The notes below the pieces were generated by a model. The model did no database searches. It worked only from the letters and a program-made list of their open reading frames with translations, and was not told the DNA's origin. Shown one piece after another: positions 55,431 through 63,109 of a stretch of DNA of 64,000 nt (within the stretch, counting starts at the first letter, position 1; every line of letters starts with the position of its first letter). Source of the DNA: Streptococcus sp. 116-D4 (GTDB lineage Bacteria > Bacillota > Bacilli > Lactobacillales > Streptococcaceae); the NCBI RefSeq assembly GCF_009731465.1, contig NZ_AP021887.1:1172001-1236000 (forward strand), in the 5' to 3' direction. Made by a program: the position numbers and the translations under genes.

Positions 55431-56477
55431 ATGAAAAAATTATTTCTATTCAGTATTAGTATTTTAGCTATCTCTATTTTAACGGCTTGCCAACATCAGA
55501 GTGAAAATACTTCTGCAACAAGTTCTGAAGCGATTGCCTCAAGTACTAGTTCCACTTCTTCCACATCGGAAGAAAAGCAAACTGACTACACCCTGTACAA
55601 TCCTATCCTTAAAGAATATGCCAAAGTATTAGATGGTTCACCAGCTTCACATACAGAGGTCAATTCAAAAGCAAACTTAAAAAATACTTATCCTAAAGAA
55701 TATTCTGGATTACAGTATAGCTTGTATGATTTAGACCAAGACGGTACGGACGAACTTTTGATTGCCCTAAAAATGGATTCTAACTATTACGATTTATTAG
55801 ATATTCGAACTCTTAAAAATGACGAAGTTATTCGACTGACCAATGCAGAAAACAATCTGGACTTTATTGGAGAGCGAGTACATTTTAATCCTTTAGAAAA
55901 TGGCTATTTCCAATTATCTACCCGTGTATCTACTAATCAAATCCAAGTTAAACTATACAAGTTAAATCAGGATGGAACACGGTTAGAGTTAATTAGCGAA
56001 TCAGATACAGAAGAGGGACTGGGGACAAAACCACCTTCCCTTGATATAAGATCTTTCTCTTGGAAGTCTGTCACAAGTCTCATAAATGGAGAAACTAGCC
56101 TTCCGTCAGAAAGCAAAGGGATGGATATTTCTGCAATTCAAAATGGGGATTTTTCTAGTGTCTCAGGAACTTGGAGGAATCGTTCAGGTATTGAATTTAC
56201 TTTCGACAAAAATGGTTTAGTAAGTGATAAGTCCAAAATTTCAATTGAAGATGCTAAAGAAATTGACCACTATCTTAAGGCAAATTCTGTTTCTAAAGAT
56301 GGAGGTGCTGGTGCAGCTATTGCCTTTTTACCAGCAGGAATCCCTATAACTATGTCTGTCACCTCTTCTACAGATAATGGCTATACCGACTCATCTGATA
56401 TCACACAAGACCGCTTATGGTTTGGACAACAACTTATCAATGGTAGTACTGAGGGATTTTTCTACAAAGTAAAATAA
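55431..56477 (+). CDS. Surface lipoprotein with DUF6287-like C terminus
   Basis: 348 residues. The lipobox SILTAC is at 15-20, so the mature protein starts at C20. A Ser/Thr-rich linker follows. The segment YSLYDLDQDGTDELLIALKM is EF-hand-like and may bind calcium. Near residue 230 MDISAIQNGDFSSVSGTWRN resembles the DUF6287 domain of streptococcal lipoproteins. The exact function is unknown. It belongs to the cargo set with the two genes before it. Confidence 0.75.
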   Translation: MKKLFLFSISILAISILTACQHQSENTSATSSEAIASSTSSTSSTSEEKQTDYTLYNPILKEYAKVLDGSPASHTEVNSKANLKNTYPKEYSGLQYSLYDLDQDGTDELLIALKMDSNYYDLLDIRTLKNDEVIRLTNAENNLDFIGERVHFNPLENGYFQLSTRVSTNQIQVKLYKLNQDGTRLELISESDTEEGLGTKPPSLDIRSFSWKSVTSLINGETSLPSESKGMDISAIQNGDFSSVSGTWRNRSGIEFTFDKNGLVSDKSKISIEDAKEIDHYLKANSVSKDGGAGAAIAFLPAGIPITMSVTSSTDNGYTDSSDITQDRLWFGQQLINGSTEGFFYKVK

Positions 56478-56531
56478 TTAACCTAACCACAGAATCGAAT
56501 ATTTTCGGTTCTTTTTGATAAGGAGAAAATC

Positions 56532-57668
56532 ATGGATTTTACAGAATATTTATATAAAAATATTGGAGAACGTATTAGACTAGATAGAGAAAAGAAAAAT
56601 CTTAATTTTACAAATTATTCTACTCATATCTCTCAACGCACATATGATAAGATTTTAAAAGAAACAGGTAATACAAGAACTGATCCAATAACTGGAATAA
56701 CAAGAGGGAATATTAGTCAAATAGAAAAAGGTAATACGTGTGATTGTACTAGAAGTTTTTTAACATACAATCAGATCAATGCATTAACTGCTACCCTTGA
56801 TTGTAATCAAGATGAATTACTTTTAGGAAATAAAGAACAGAAACAAGAAATCATAAAAATTTTACTCTTAGGATGTCTGCTAAATAAAAAAGAGGTTAAG
56901 ATTAACTCTGTTTCATCTGAAAAATGGCGAGATTTATATCACAAATCTCAATCTCTCGATATCAAACCTAATAAAGAAACTGAACGCTTAGGGAATATAA
57001 TATTAAAATTTCTACTAACCTATCCTGATTTCCAAAAGCACTTCATAAATTCCGTCTTTTATTATTCAGATAACCATCCTGATGAACAATACAGTTATTC
57101 TTCTAACCATAAATTACAAACTGAATATGCCAGATACTTAGAAAAAGTCAGTTCCCAACTTCAAACGTGGTACACTACTGATTTAGGGAATATTACTTCT
57201 GTTCTACTTCGTAAACCTGAAAATATCATTTATATATTCGAAGCATTCGAACAGACTATATATAAAATAATTGATTTAATTTTTGATAAATTTTTAGAAA
57301 CATTTAACAATAGCTTGAATACCAGAGGTAAAAATAATACTCCTAGCAAAATAATAGACTATTTAAGTTCGGATTCTCTTCTAAATATTCTATTGGAAGA
57401 TGATATATACTATCTTTTAGTAAATGAGCTAAAAAAAGAACAAATCGATAAAACTAATAGTCTCTTTCATATTCAATTTTTACAGTTACTCCAGTATCAA
57501 AATTTATTCTTGGAAAAAATATATAATAAATATGAGGATACTAGTGAGAACTATGATGCATTTAAACTCTATTCTGACTTAACTAAAATTATCAAATTTT
57601 ATGAAAAAACAAAAGATAAACATCTAACTCTCTACATAAATGATTTTATAGATAATCAAGACTATTAG
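56532..57668 (+). CDS. XRE-like DNA-binding protein, long form
   Basis: 378 residues. An N-terminal XRE-type helix-turn-helix is visible (GERIRLDREKKNL ... RGNISQIEKGNTCDC), but the loop between the helices is unusually long. The rest, about 270 residues, is helical and has no family I recognise. It may regulate the element through the repeats at 57733. Codon use is very AT-rich. Confidence 0.65.
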   Translation: MDFTEYLYKNIGERIRLDREKKNLNFTNYSTHISQRTYDKILKETGNTRTDPITGITRGNISQIEKGNTCDCTRSFLTYNQINALTATLDCNQDELLLGNKEQKQEIIKILLLGCLLNKKEVKINSVSSEKWRDLYHKSQSLDIKPNKETERLGNIILKFLLTYPDFQKHFINSVFYYSDNHPDEQYSYSSNHKLQTEYARYLEKVSSQLQTWYTTDLGNITSVLLRKPENIIYIFEAFEQTIYKIIDLIFDKFLETFNNSLNTRGKNNTPSKIIDYLSSDSLLNILLEDDIYYLLVNELKKEQIDKTNSLFHIQFLQLLQYQNLFLEKIYNKYEDTSENYDAFKLYSDLTKIIKFYEKTKDKHLTLYINDFIDNQDY

Positions 57669-57680
57669 TCAAAATTACAG

Positions 57681-57710
57681 GCCTTGCTACTAAAATAGTG
57701 AGGCTTTTTT
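57681..57710 (+). terminator. Terminator after the XRE-like gene
   Basis: GCCTTGCTA/TAGTGAGGC stem with TTTTTT after it. Confidence 0.8.
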
Positions 57711-57732
57711 GTGTCATACCATATATGTTTTC

Positions 57733-57805
57733 TTCTAATGTATACAAATTTATCTCTAAATTTCATTCTAGTGTATACAAAGTCGTTGGTAAATCAAAAT
57801 ATAAT
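57733..57805 (+). promoter_or_regulatory. Paired repeats and promoter of the transfer genes
   Basis: TTCTAATGTATACAAA (57733-57748) and TTCTAGTGTATACAAA (57766-57781) are direct repeats 33 bp apart, about three helical turns, each with the palindrome TGTATACA. The second overlaps the -35 position of a promoter whose -10 is TATAAT (57800-57805). They are candidate operators for the XRE-like protein. Confidence 0.6.
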
Positions 57806-57904
57806 AGATAATGTGAGGGAGAAAAAGGTACCTAGTTCACTCCACAAAAATTTTTTACTAGAAGTCAGCAAATCCTAGGTATGCTGATTATGGAGGATTA
57901 GCAC

Positions 57905-58237
57905 ATGAGTGCTTTTAAATACAAAAATCCAGTTTATGGATATAACGTAGCCCTTTTCCATGAAATATTTGGAGAAAACCCTATCTTTAGTTCATTGTCC
58001 GCTGAAGAAGAAATTAAGTGGGTCTATAAGGACAATAAGAGGACTGACGAAGTAGATGGATTTAGCCGATATTTCATTATTCCTGGTCAGAATCCTTTTC
58101 TTGTCAAATTCCCAACTTCTCAAGAAATTGAACAATTCGCAGAAGTTGAGTTAGTCAATCCTGTTGCTTGCAAAGTGAGAAACAATGTTTATTTTAAAGC
58201 CGAATCGGTAAAAATTATCAAAGAAGGAGGTAAGTAA
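57905..58237 (+). CDS. Small conserved element protein before the FtsK-like gene
   Basis: 110 residues with GGAGG upstream. It is soluble, and its sequence (FKYKNPVYGYNVALFHEIFG) does not let me name a family. It resembles in position the small genes ahead of the coupling ATPase in Tn916-type elements. It ends 3 bp before the FtsK-like gene. Confidence 0.6.
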   Translation: MSAFKYKNPVYGYNVALFHEIFGENPIFSSLSAEEEIKWVYKDNKRTDEVDGFSRYFIIPGQNPFLVKFPTSQEIEQFAEVELVNPVACKVRNNVYFKAESVKIIKEGGK

Positions 58238-58240
58238 CCA

Positions 58241-59341
58241 ATGGCATTTCCGTTTATTCAACCAGAAAATAAACGGGAGTTTGTAGTGGACGCCGACTAT
58301 CTTGTCCAGTCAGTGGAGATAGGGTTGGGGAACAGCTCTATCTCTTCAACTACAAATTCCTTCCAATTCACATATGGTGACAATTATCTAGACTTTATCC
58401 CAAGGTTTCCTTGTCCGTACATTTTGGATAACAATCTATACCAACAGATTTTTCAAATTTTGTCTACAAGTGCCTACCCTATGTTGACATTTCTTAAACA
58501 GCCATCGGCTTATATTGTCAAACGTGATGGTGATGGTGTAAGCATTAACACTAGTCGTGCTTTTCGGTTTCCATTCTTTAGGGGAATACCTGAAAGGTTG
58601 ACGTATCAAAAGCTATCTGATATCAGCGTTCAAAACGAAAGTTTTGAACTCATGAAAAACTATCGTATCGATTTCAATCGAATTGTTCATTGTTTAATTG
58701 CTGGTTCTTCTGGTTCTGGGAAGAGCTACGCTTTGACCTATCTAATCTCTGTTATTAATCAATTTGCTCATGTAACAGTTGTGGATCCAAAATGCGATTC
58801 TATCTCTCGCTACTGCTTAAAACAGAACATACCTGTTCTTTATCAAGAGAAAGACTTCTCATCTGATGAATTTGTTTCCAAGGTAAACAGCTTGCTAAAA
58901 GTGGAACTAGATACTATCTATCAAAGACAATCGGAGCTTCTTGAAAATCCTTCTAAAAAATTTCAACATCGTTGTCTGGTGATTGATGAATTGCTTGCTT
59001 TAACATCTTTGACTTCTAAAAATGTTAAAGATACCTTTTTTGCACTATTATCCAATATTGCACTACTTGGACGAGCAACATCTGTCCACCTAATCCTAGT
59101 GAGCCAGCGGATGGATACAAACGCTTTACCAATTGCCGTTAGAGAGCAGTGCAATTTCTTAATACAACTGGGGTTAATCAACAGAAAAACGACAACGTTT
59201 TTATTCCCAGACTTAGATTCAGAGACAGGAATTGTCATTCCTAACGGAAAAGGAACTGGTATTGTTCAAGTCATTGATGGTATAACACCACCTAATGTCA
59301 TGCCGTTGCTCGTACCAACTTTTAAAGGAGAAAATTTATGA
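58241..59341 (+). CDS. FtsK/SpoIIIE-like coupling ATPase
   Basis: 366 residues. Walker A AGSSGSGKS is at 154-162, Walker B CLVIDELLAL at 245-254, and HLILVSQRMDTNAL is a conserved motif in this family. There is no N-terminal membrane segment. Such proteins (TcpA class) couple DNA to a conjugation channel. It overlaps the next gene by 4 bp. Confidence 0.85.
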   Translation: MAFPFIQPENKREFVVDADYLVQSVEIGLGNSSISSTTNSFQFTYGDNYLDFIPRFPCPYILDNNLYQQIFQILSTSAYPMLTFLKQPSAYIVKRDGDGVSINTSRAFRFPFFRGIPERLTYQKLSDISVQNESFELMKNYRIDFNRIVHCLIAGSSGSGKSYALTYLISVINQFAHVTVVDPKCDSISRYCLKQNIPVLYQEKDFSSDEFVSKVNSLLKVELDTIYQRQSELLENPSKKFQHRCLVIDELLALTSLTSKNVKDTFFALLSNIALLGRATSVHLILVSQRMDTNALPIAVREQCNFLIQLGLINRKTTTFLFPDLDSETGIVIPNGKGTGIVQVIDGITPPNVMPLLVPTFKGENL

Positions 59342-59943
59342 AAAATTTTTATAAAAAAATAATAAGACAAACCACTGTAATTACCGATAAACTCTACTAC
59401 TTACTGCCTTTAGAATTATTTTTAGGCTTTCTATGGGGGTTATTTCTAGCAGGTATATGGTTTATTAACCAAGTTAGTACTATTATCTCTTGGGACGCTT
59501 GGGGACAAATTCGGAATAATTTTCAAATAGGGCAATCTTTGCTATTTCAAACAATCACTATCGTCACGATTATCTATCTTTTAGCTCATACCATTCTTTG
59601 TATCGTATGGATAAAAGAAGATAAGTTTCTGAACTTTATCCGTACAATAAATCTATTAAGGATAATTCGAAAACAGATGAAAACGAAAGCCAGTGAAAGC
59701 GATAGTGAGATTGTAAAAGAGTACAAATCTATTGTTAAATCTATCAGATGTATCATAACTAGTGACTATATCCTTGTTATAATACTACAGGCAAAAAATT
59801 CAGATGTTGATACAATTTTACAAAAAAAATTACCTTTTTTGTACGACTATCTGATAAGAGTCTATCGTAAAATATATATATTCTCTCCCACAGATAGTAC
59901 TTCACTTAATCATATAATACAAGGGACGAGAAAGCATAATTGA
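59338..59943 (+). CDS. Membrane protein of unknown function
   Basis: 201 residues with two strong hydrophobic helices near 25-45 and 70-90, and a basic, soluble C-terminal part. It overlaps the FtsK-like gene by 4 bp and may be its membrane partner. No family is recognised. Confidence 0.65.
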   Translation: MKNFYKKIIRQTTVITDKLYYLLPLELFLGFLWGLFLAGIWFINQVSTIISWDAWGQIRNNFQIGQSLLFQTITIVTIIYLLAHTILCIVWIKEDKFLNFIRTINLLRIIRKQMKTKASESDSEIVKEYKSIVKSIRCIITSDYILVIILQAKNSDVDTILQKKLPFLYDYLIRVYRKIYIFSPTDSTSLNHIIQGTRKHN

Positions 59944-59950
59944 TTTGTAT

Positions 59951-59990
59951 ACCAGCGGAGCTTGCCGTAAGGCAAGAGCTCCGAGCTGGT
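59951..59990. repeat. Strong imperfect hairpin before rep
   Basis: ACCAGC-GGAGCT-TGCC and the complement GGCA-AGAGCTCC-GAGCTGGT form a 16-bp stem with two 2-base bulges and a GTAA loop. It could be a terminator of the membrane-protein gene or part of an origin. Confidence 0.65.
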
Positions 59991-60020
59991 TTTATGTTCC
60001 AATTTAGTCAGGACATAACT

Positions 60021-60053
60021 ATACTACTTCTGGGCTTGTTATTGAAGTAGTAT
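60021..60053. other. Possible replication/transfer origin hairpin
   Basis: ATACTACTTC (60021-60030) and GAAGTAGTAT (60044-60053), a perfect 10-bp inverted repeat with a 13-base loop. TACTACTTC resembles the TACTACGAC nick region of pMV158-type plasmids, whose initiators have the same HUH layout as this Rep. It lies 40 bp before the rep start. Confidence 0.5.
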
Positions 60054-60092
60054 AATGTTGTTCCATTGTTCCAAAAAAGAAAGGAGTTTTAA

Positions 60093-61265
60093 ATGGTAAA
60101 AGCCAGAAATATTATGTTTGTTCAACAGATTGAGTATTTCCAATCTTCAAATTTACAAGATATCATCGAGTATATGACGAACATTCTAAAACCGCTTCGT
60201 TTTGCGGGAATATTGCATGATAAGGATATTGGGCAAGATGGAAACCTTGTCGCACCACATATACACCTTGTTTTACAATTTGAAAGTGCTAGAAGTTTAA
60301 ACAATCTTGCTAAGTTGACTAAACAACCAATACAGTGTTTTGAGCAGTGGAGGGGTTCAGTTAACAATGCTTATTCATATCTCGTTCATCACACGGAGTC
60401 TAATCAAGATAAATACCAATATTCTCCCAAAGAAGTTATTGCGAATTTTGACTATTTACTCCTATTAGACACTATCGAAAGAAATGTAACCAAACGATAT
60501 GAAATAAATGACACTATGATTATAGATAATCTACTGGATCTACTTTATACTGGTAATATTACAAAATCAGAAATTGAACAACGACTTACTGGTTCACAAT
60601 ATGCCAAAGCAAGGCAAAAAATAGAAACCGTCTATTTAAAACGACTAGAAACACAAGCCGAACTATGGCGACAAGAAATGATTGCCAAGAATGAAATTGT
60701 TACGATTATTTGGCTTTTTGGAAAAGCGGGAACAGGGAAGACTCGTCTAGCACGTCAATACGCAGAACAGTATGACCTTAACTATTTTATTACGGGCTCA
60801 ATCCGTGACCCTTTTCAACAATACAATTTAGAACACGTGATTATCTTAGACGAATTACGCCCCCATCAATTTGACTACTCAGACTTACTCAAAATGTTTG
60901 ACCCTTACAATGTTAAAGCGATGGCAAGTAGTCGTTATTTTGACAAACCTCTTTTAGCTAACATATACATCATTACAAGCCCATACTCCCCATATAATTT
61001 TTTCTTAGAATTAACAAAGAAGAAACAAACAAGCCACATTGATTCTTGGGGCCAGCTAATGAGAAGATTATCCTTAGTAGTCGAAGTCAAAAAAGAGCAT
61101 CTGCAATTTTACAAGTACGAACCAATGGACCAGATGTTTTATATAGACCATGGCAATAAATTACCAAACCCCTTTAAAAATCAGACTGATAGAGAAGAAA
61201 CTATTCAAGACAAATCGTACCAGTTATTTTTAGAATTGAATAAGAAAAAGGAAAGGAATGAATAA
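60093..61265 (+). CDS. HUH endonuclease-helicase replication initiator
   Basis: 390 residues. The HUH motif PHIHLVL is at 55-61 (H56 and H58), and a catalytic tyrosine, likely Y96 in YSYLVHH, follows. A second part carries Walker A FGKAGTGKT at 209-217 and Walker B VIILDEL, the pattern of an RNA-helicase/SF3-type ATPase. This layout is that of Rep_2-type plasmid initiators fused to a helicase, and also of small circular DNA virus Reps. It may nick at the hairpin upstream and serve for both replication and transfer. Confidence 0.85.
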   Translation: MVKARNIMFVQQIEYFQSSNLQDIIEYMTNILKPLRFAGILHDKDIGQDGNLVAPHIHLVLQFESARSLNNLAKLTKQPIQCFEQWRGSVNNAYSYLVHHTESNQDKYQYSPKEVIANFDYLLLLDTIERNVTKRYEINDTMIIDNLLDLLYTGNITKSEIEQRLTGSQYAKARQKIETVYLKRLETQAELWRQEMIAKNEIVTIIWLFGKAGTGKTRLARQYAEQYDLNYFITGSIRDPFQQYNLEHVIILDELRPHQFDYSDLLKMFDPYNVKAMASSRYFDKPLLANIYIITSPYSPYNFFLELTKKKQTSHIDSWGQLMRRLSLVVEVKKEHLQFYKYEPMDQMFYIDHGNKLPNPFKNQTDREETIQDKSYQLFLELNKKKERNE

Positions 61266-61514
61266 ATGCAAGAAATTCAAACAGTTACCTACATAGATAT
61301 CGCAAATCAAGGATATCCAGAAGGCACAGCTAGACGTGTTATACGAGAGGGTAAAAAATTACTTGTCGAAAGAGGTTTTCAACTTTATAAAAACAAAAGG
61401 ATTGGAAGAATACCAAAGACTATTGCCGAAGAAATTCTTGGATTCAAAATCATCTCAAAAAATGATATAATAGATACTGTACTCTTCGCTACTGACATAG
61501 AAAGAGGAAAATAA
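61266..61514 (+). CDS. DUF3173 protein, likely excisionase-like
   Basis: 82 residues. IGRIPKTIAEEILGF and YPEGTARRVIREGKKLL fit the DUF3173 family, which stands before the integrase in many streptococcal elements. It starts right at the rep stop and ends 1 bp before the integrase. A role in excision is inferred from position. Confidence 0.8.
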   Translation: MQEIQTVTYIDIANQGYPEGTARRVIREGKKLLVERGFQLYKNKRIGRIPKTIAEEILGFKIISKNDIIDTVLFATDIERGK

Positions 61515-61515
61515 T

Positions 61516-62667
61516 ATGTCAGTTATCAAAGGATACAAGGGAAAATGGAAAGTAGATATTACCGATGGCATAGACCCATTGACTGGTGAAATCAAACGGC
61601 ATAGAAAGTCAGGATTTACCACTCGTAAAGAAGCTGTTCAATATGAAGCAGATTATCGATTAAACAAACTTCACCAAGTTCATATTAAAGATAAAATATC
61701 TGTTTCTCACCTTTACTCTTTAGTTCAACAAGAAGATGAACTCCGTGGGAATAAACGTGGTACCATTGATACACAGATATCCTATTATAACCAATATGTC
61801 TCTAAGTTTTTTGAGCATGCAGATATGTCTGCCATTACTATCCATGAAGTAAAAAAATTTAGAGATTGGTTGGTCAAACAACCAAGTGTCAAAGGAGGAA
61901 CACTATCAAGCACGACCGTTAATCAGCTAATGATTTTTCTACATAAAATGTTTGATGTTGCTGTCGCTAATCGTCTTAGACAAGATAATCCATGCAATGG
62001 ACTAAGAAAACTGCCTGATAAACACAAGGAGATGTCTTATTTCACTCCTGAAGAATTCAAGCTATTTGATTCTCTGTTCACAGAAGATGAATATATGTTT
62101 CAGCTATTTTATCGAGTGCTGATGTTTACAGGCGTTCGTGTTGGCGAAGCATTGGCCTTAACTTGGAAACAGATTAATTTATCAGAGGGTTATATCGATA
62201 TTAAGTATTCTGCTTACTTTCGTAATAACAAGGTCCATATCGGAACGGTAAAAACTACTCAATCCAATCGTCGAATTTATATTCATAAAGCATTCGTTCA
62301 AGAACTAACGGAATGGAAAGAAAAACAAGCTCACCTATTAGTAGAGTTTACGGACAATACAGAAGACTTACAAATCTTTCAAGACAGTCCTTTACAACTA
62401 ACTGCTCCAATGGTTTCTAATCAAAAGATTAAATTGAAAAAAAGAATGCCTGCATCATTAAAAATGATTCGTAATCACGATTTCCGACACTCACATGCAG
62501 CATTTCTAGTTTCAAAAGGACTCAGAAATGGTGAAGGAAAAGATTATATATTTTTTACACTTATGAAACGGCTTGGACACAGTAGTATTAATACAACAAT
62601 CAACATCTACTCTCACCTATTCCCAACTCAACAAAAAGAAGTCGCCAATGCTTTTGACAACTTTTAG
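61516..62667 (+). CDS. int: Tyrosine integrase of the element
   Basis: 383 residues. Residues 1-60 are an arm-binding region, about 65-160 the core-binding domain and the rest catalytic, with R208 in GVRVGE, H321-x-x-R324 in HDFRHSH, H355 in LGHSS and the nucleophile Y365. All five key positions are present. It should recombine the 18-bp core at the start of ybaB. It lies next to the right end, as expected. Confidence 0.95.
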   Translation: MSVIKGYKGKWKVDITDGIDPLTGEIKRHRKSGFTTRKEAVQYEADYRLNKLHQVHIKDKISVSHLYSLVQQEDELRGNKRGTIDTQISYYNQYVSKFFEHADMSAITIHEVKKFRDWLVKQPSVKGGTLSSTTVNQLMIFLHKMFDVAVANRLRQDNPCNGLRKLPDKHKEMSYFTPEEFKLFDSLFTEDEYMFQLFYRVLMFTGVRVGEALALTWKQINLSEGYIDIKYSAYFRNNKVHIGTVKTTQSNRRIYIHKAFVQELTEWKEKQAHLLVEFTDNTEDLQIFQDSPLQLTAPMVSNQKIKLKKRMPASLKMIRNHDFRHSHAAFLVSKGLRNGEGKDYIFFTLMKRLGHSSINTTINIYSHLFPTQQKEVANAFDNF

Positions 62668-62736
62668 GGCAAAAAATGGCAAAAAATTTATTAAAAAAGG
62701 CTCAAAGCCTTGATACGAAAGGAATCTTAAAAATCT

Positions 62737-62754
62737 TATGATGAACATGCAAAA
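62737..62754 (+). other. attR: 18-bp core at the start of ybaB
   Basis: Exact repeat of 52989-53006. It includes the ATGATGAACATGCAAAA start of the ybaB coding sequence. The ribosome-binding site GAAAGGAATC in front is element DNA. Confidence 0.85.
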
Positions 62755-63037
62755 CATGATGCGCCAAGCACAAAAACTTCAAAAACAAATGGAACAAAGC
62801 CAAGCTGAGCTTGCTGCTATGCAATTTGTTGGCAAATCTGCTCAAGACCTTGTTCAAGCGACCTTGACTGGGGATAAGAAAGTTGTCAGCATTGACTTCA
62901 ATCCAGCTGTCGTTGATCCTGAAGACCTTGAAACTCTCTCAGATATGACTGTTCAAGCCATCAACTCTGCTCTTGAACAAATCGATGAAACTACCAAGAA
63001 AAAATTGGGTGCTTTCGCTGGAAAATTGCCATTCTAA
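62738..63037 (+). CDS. ybaB: Nucleoid-associated protein YbaB/EbfC
   Basis: 99 residues of the YbaB family, methionine- and glutamine-rich at the start ([18 protein letters not shown]) and then the beta core with [20 protein letters not shown]. It binds DNA as a dimer with tweezers-like shape. The first codons are the integration site of the element, so the protein is kept whole while its promoter and ribosome-binding site come from the element. Confidence 0.95.
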
Positions 63038-63109
63038 GCATAAGAAAAACAAGCATTCAAGAGAATACTTGCCTATCATGGGAGGAACAACTGTTCCTCT
63101 TTTTGCTTA

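Larger units (their letters stand above)
52989..62754. mobile_element. Integrative mobilizable element inserted in the start of ybaB
   Basis: Flanked by an 18-bp direct repeat. Contents in order: serine recombinase, choline-binding protein, TM2 protein, lipoprotein, XRE protein, small protein, FtsK-like ATPase, membrane protein, HUH-helicase Rep, DUF3173 protein and tyrosine integrase at the right end. No conjugation channel genes are present, so it would need a helper. It is about 9.75 kb between the repeats. Confidence 0.85.

Noticed and set aside
52989..62754. Prophage or phage satellite
   Set aside because: No terminase, capsid, tail or lysis genes; the ATPase and Rep fit a mobilizable element better.
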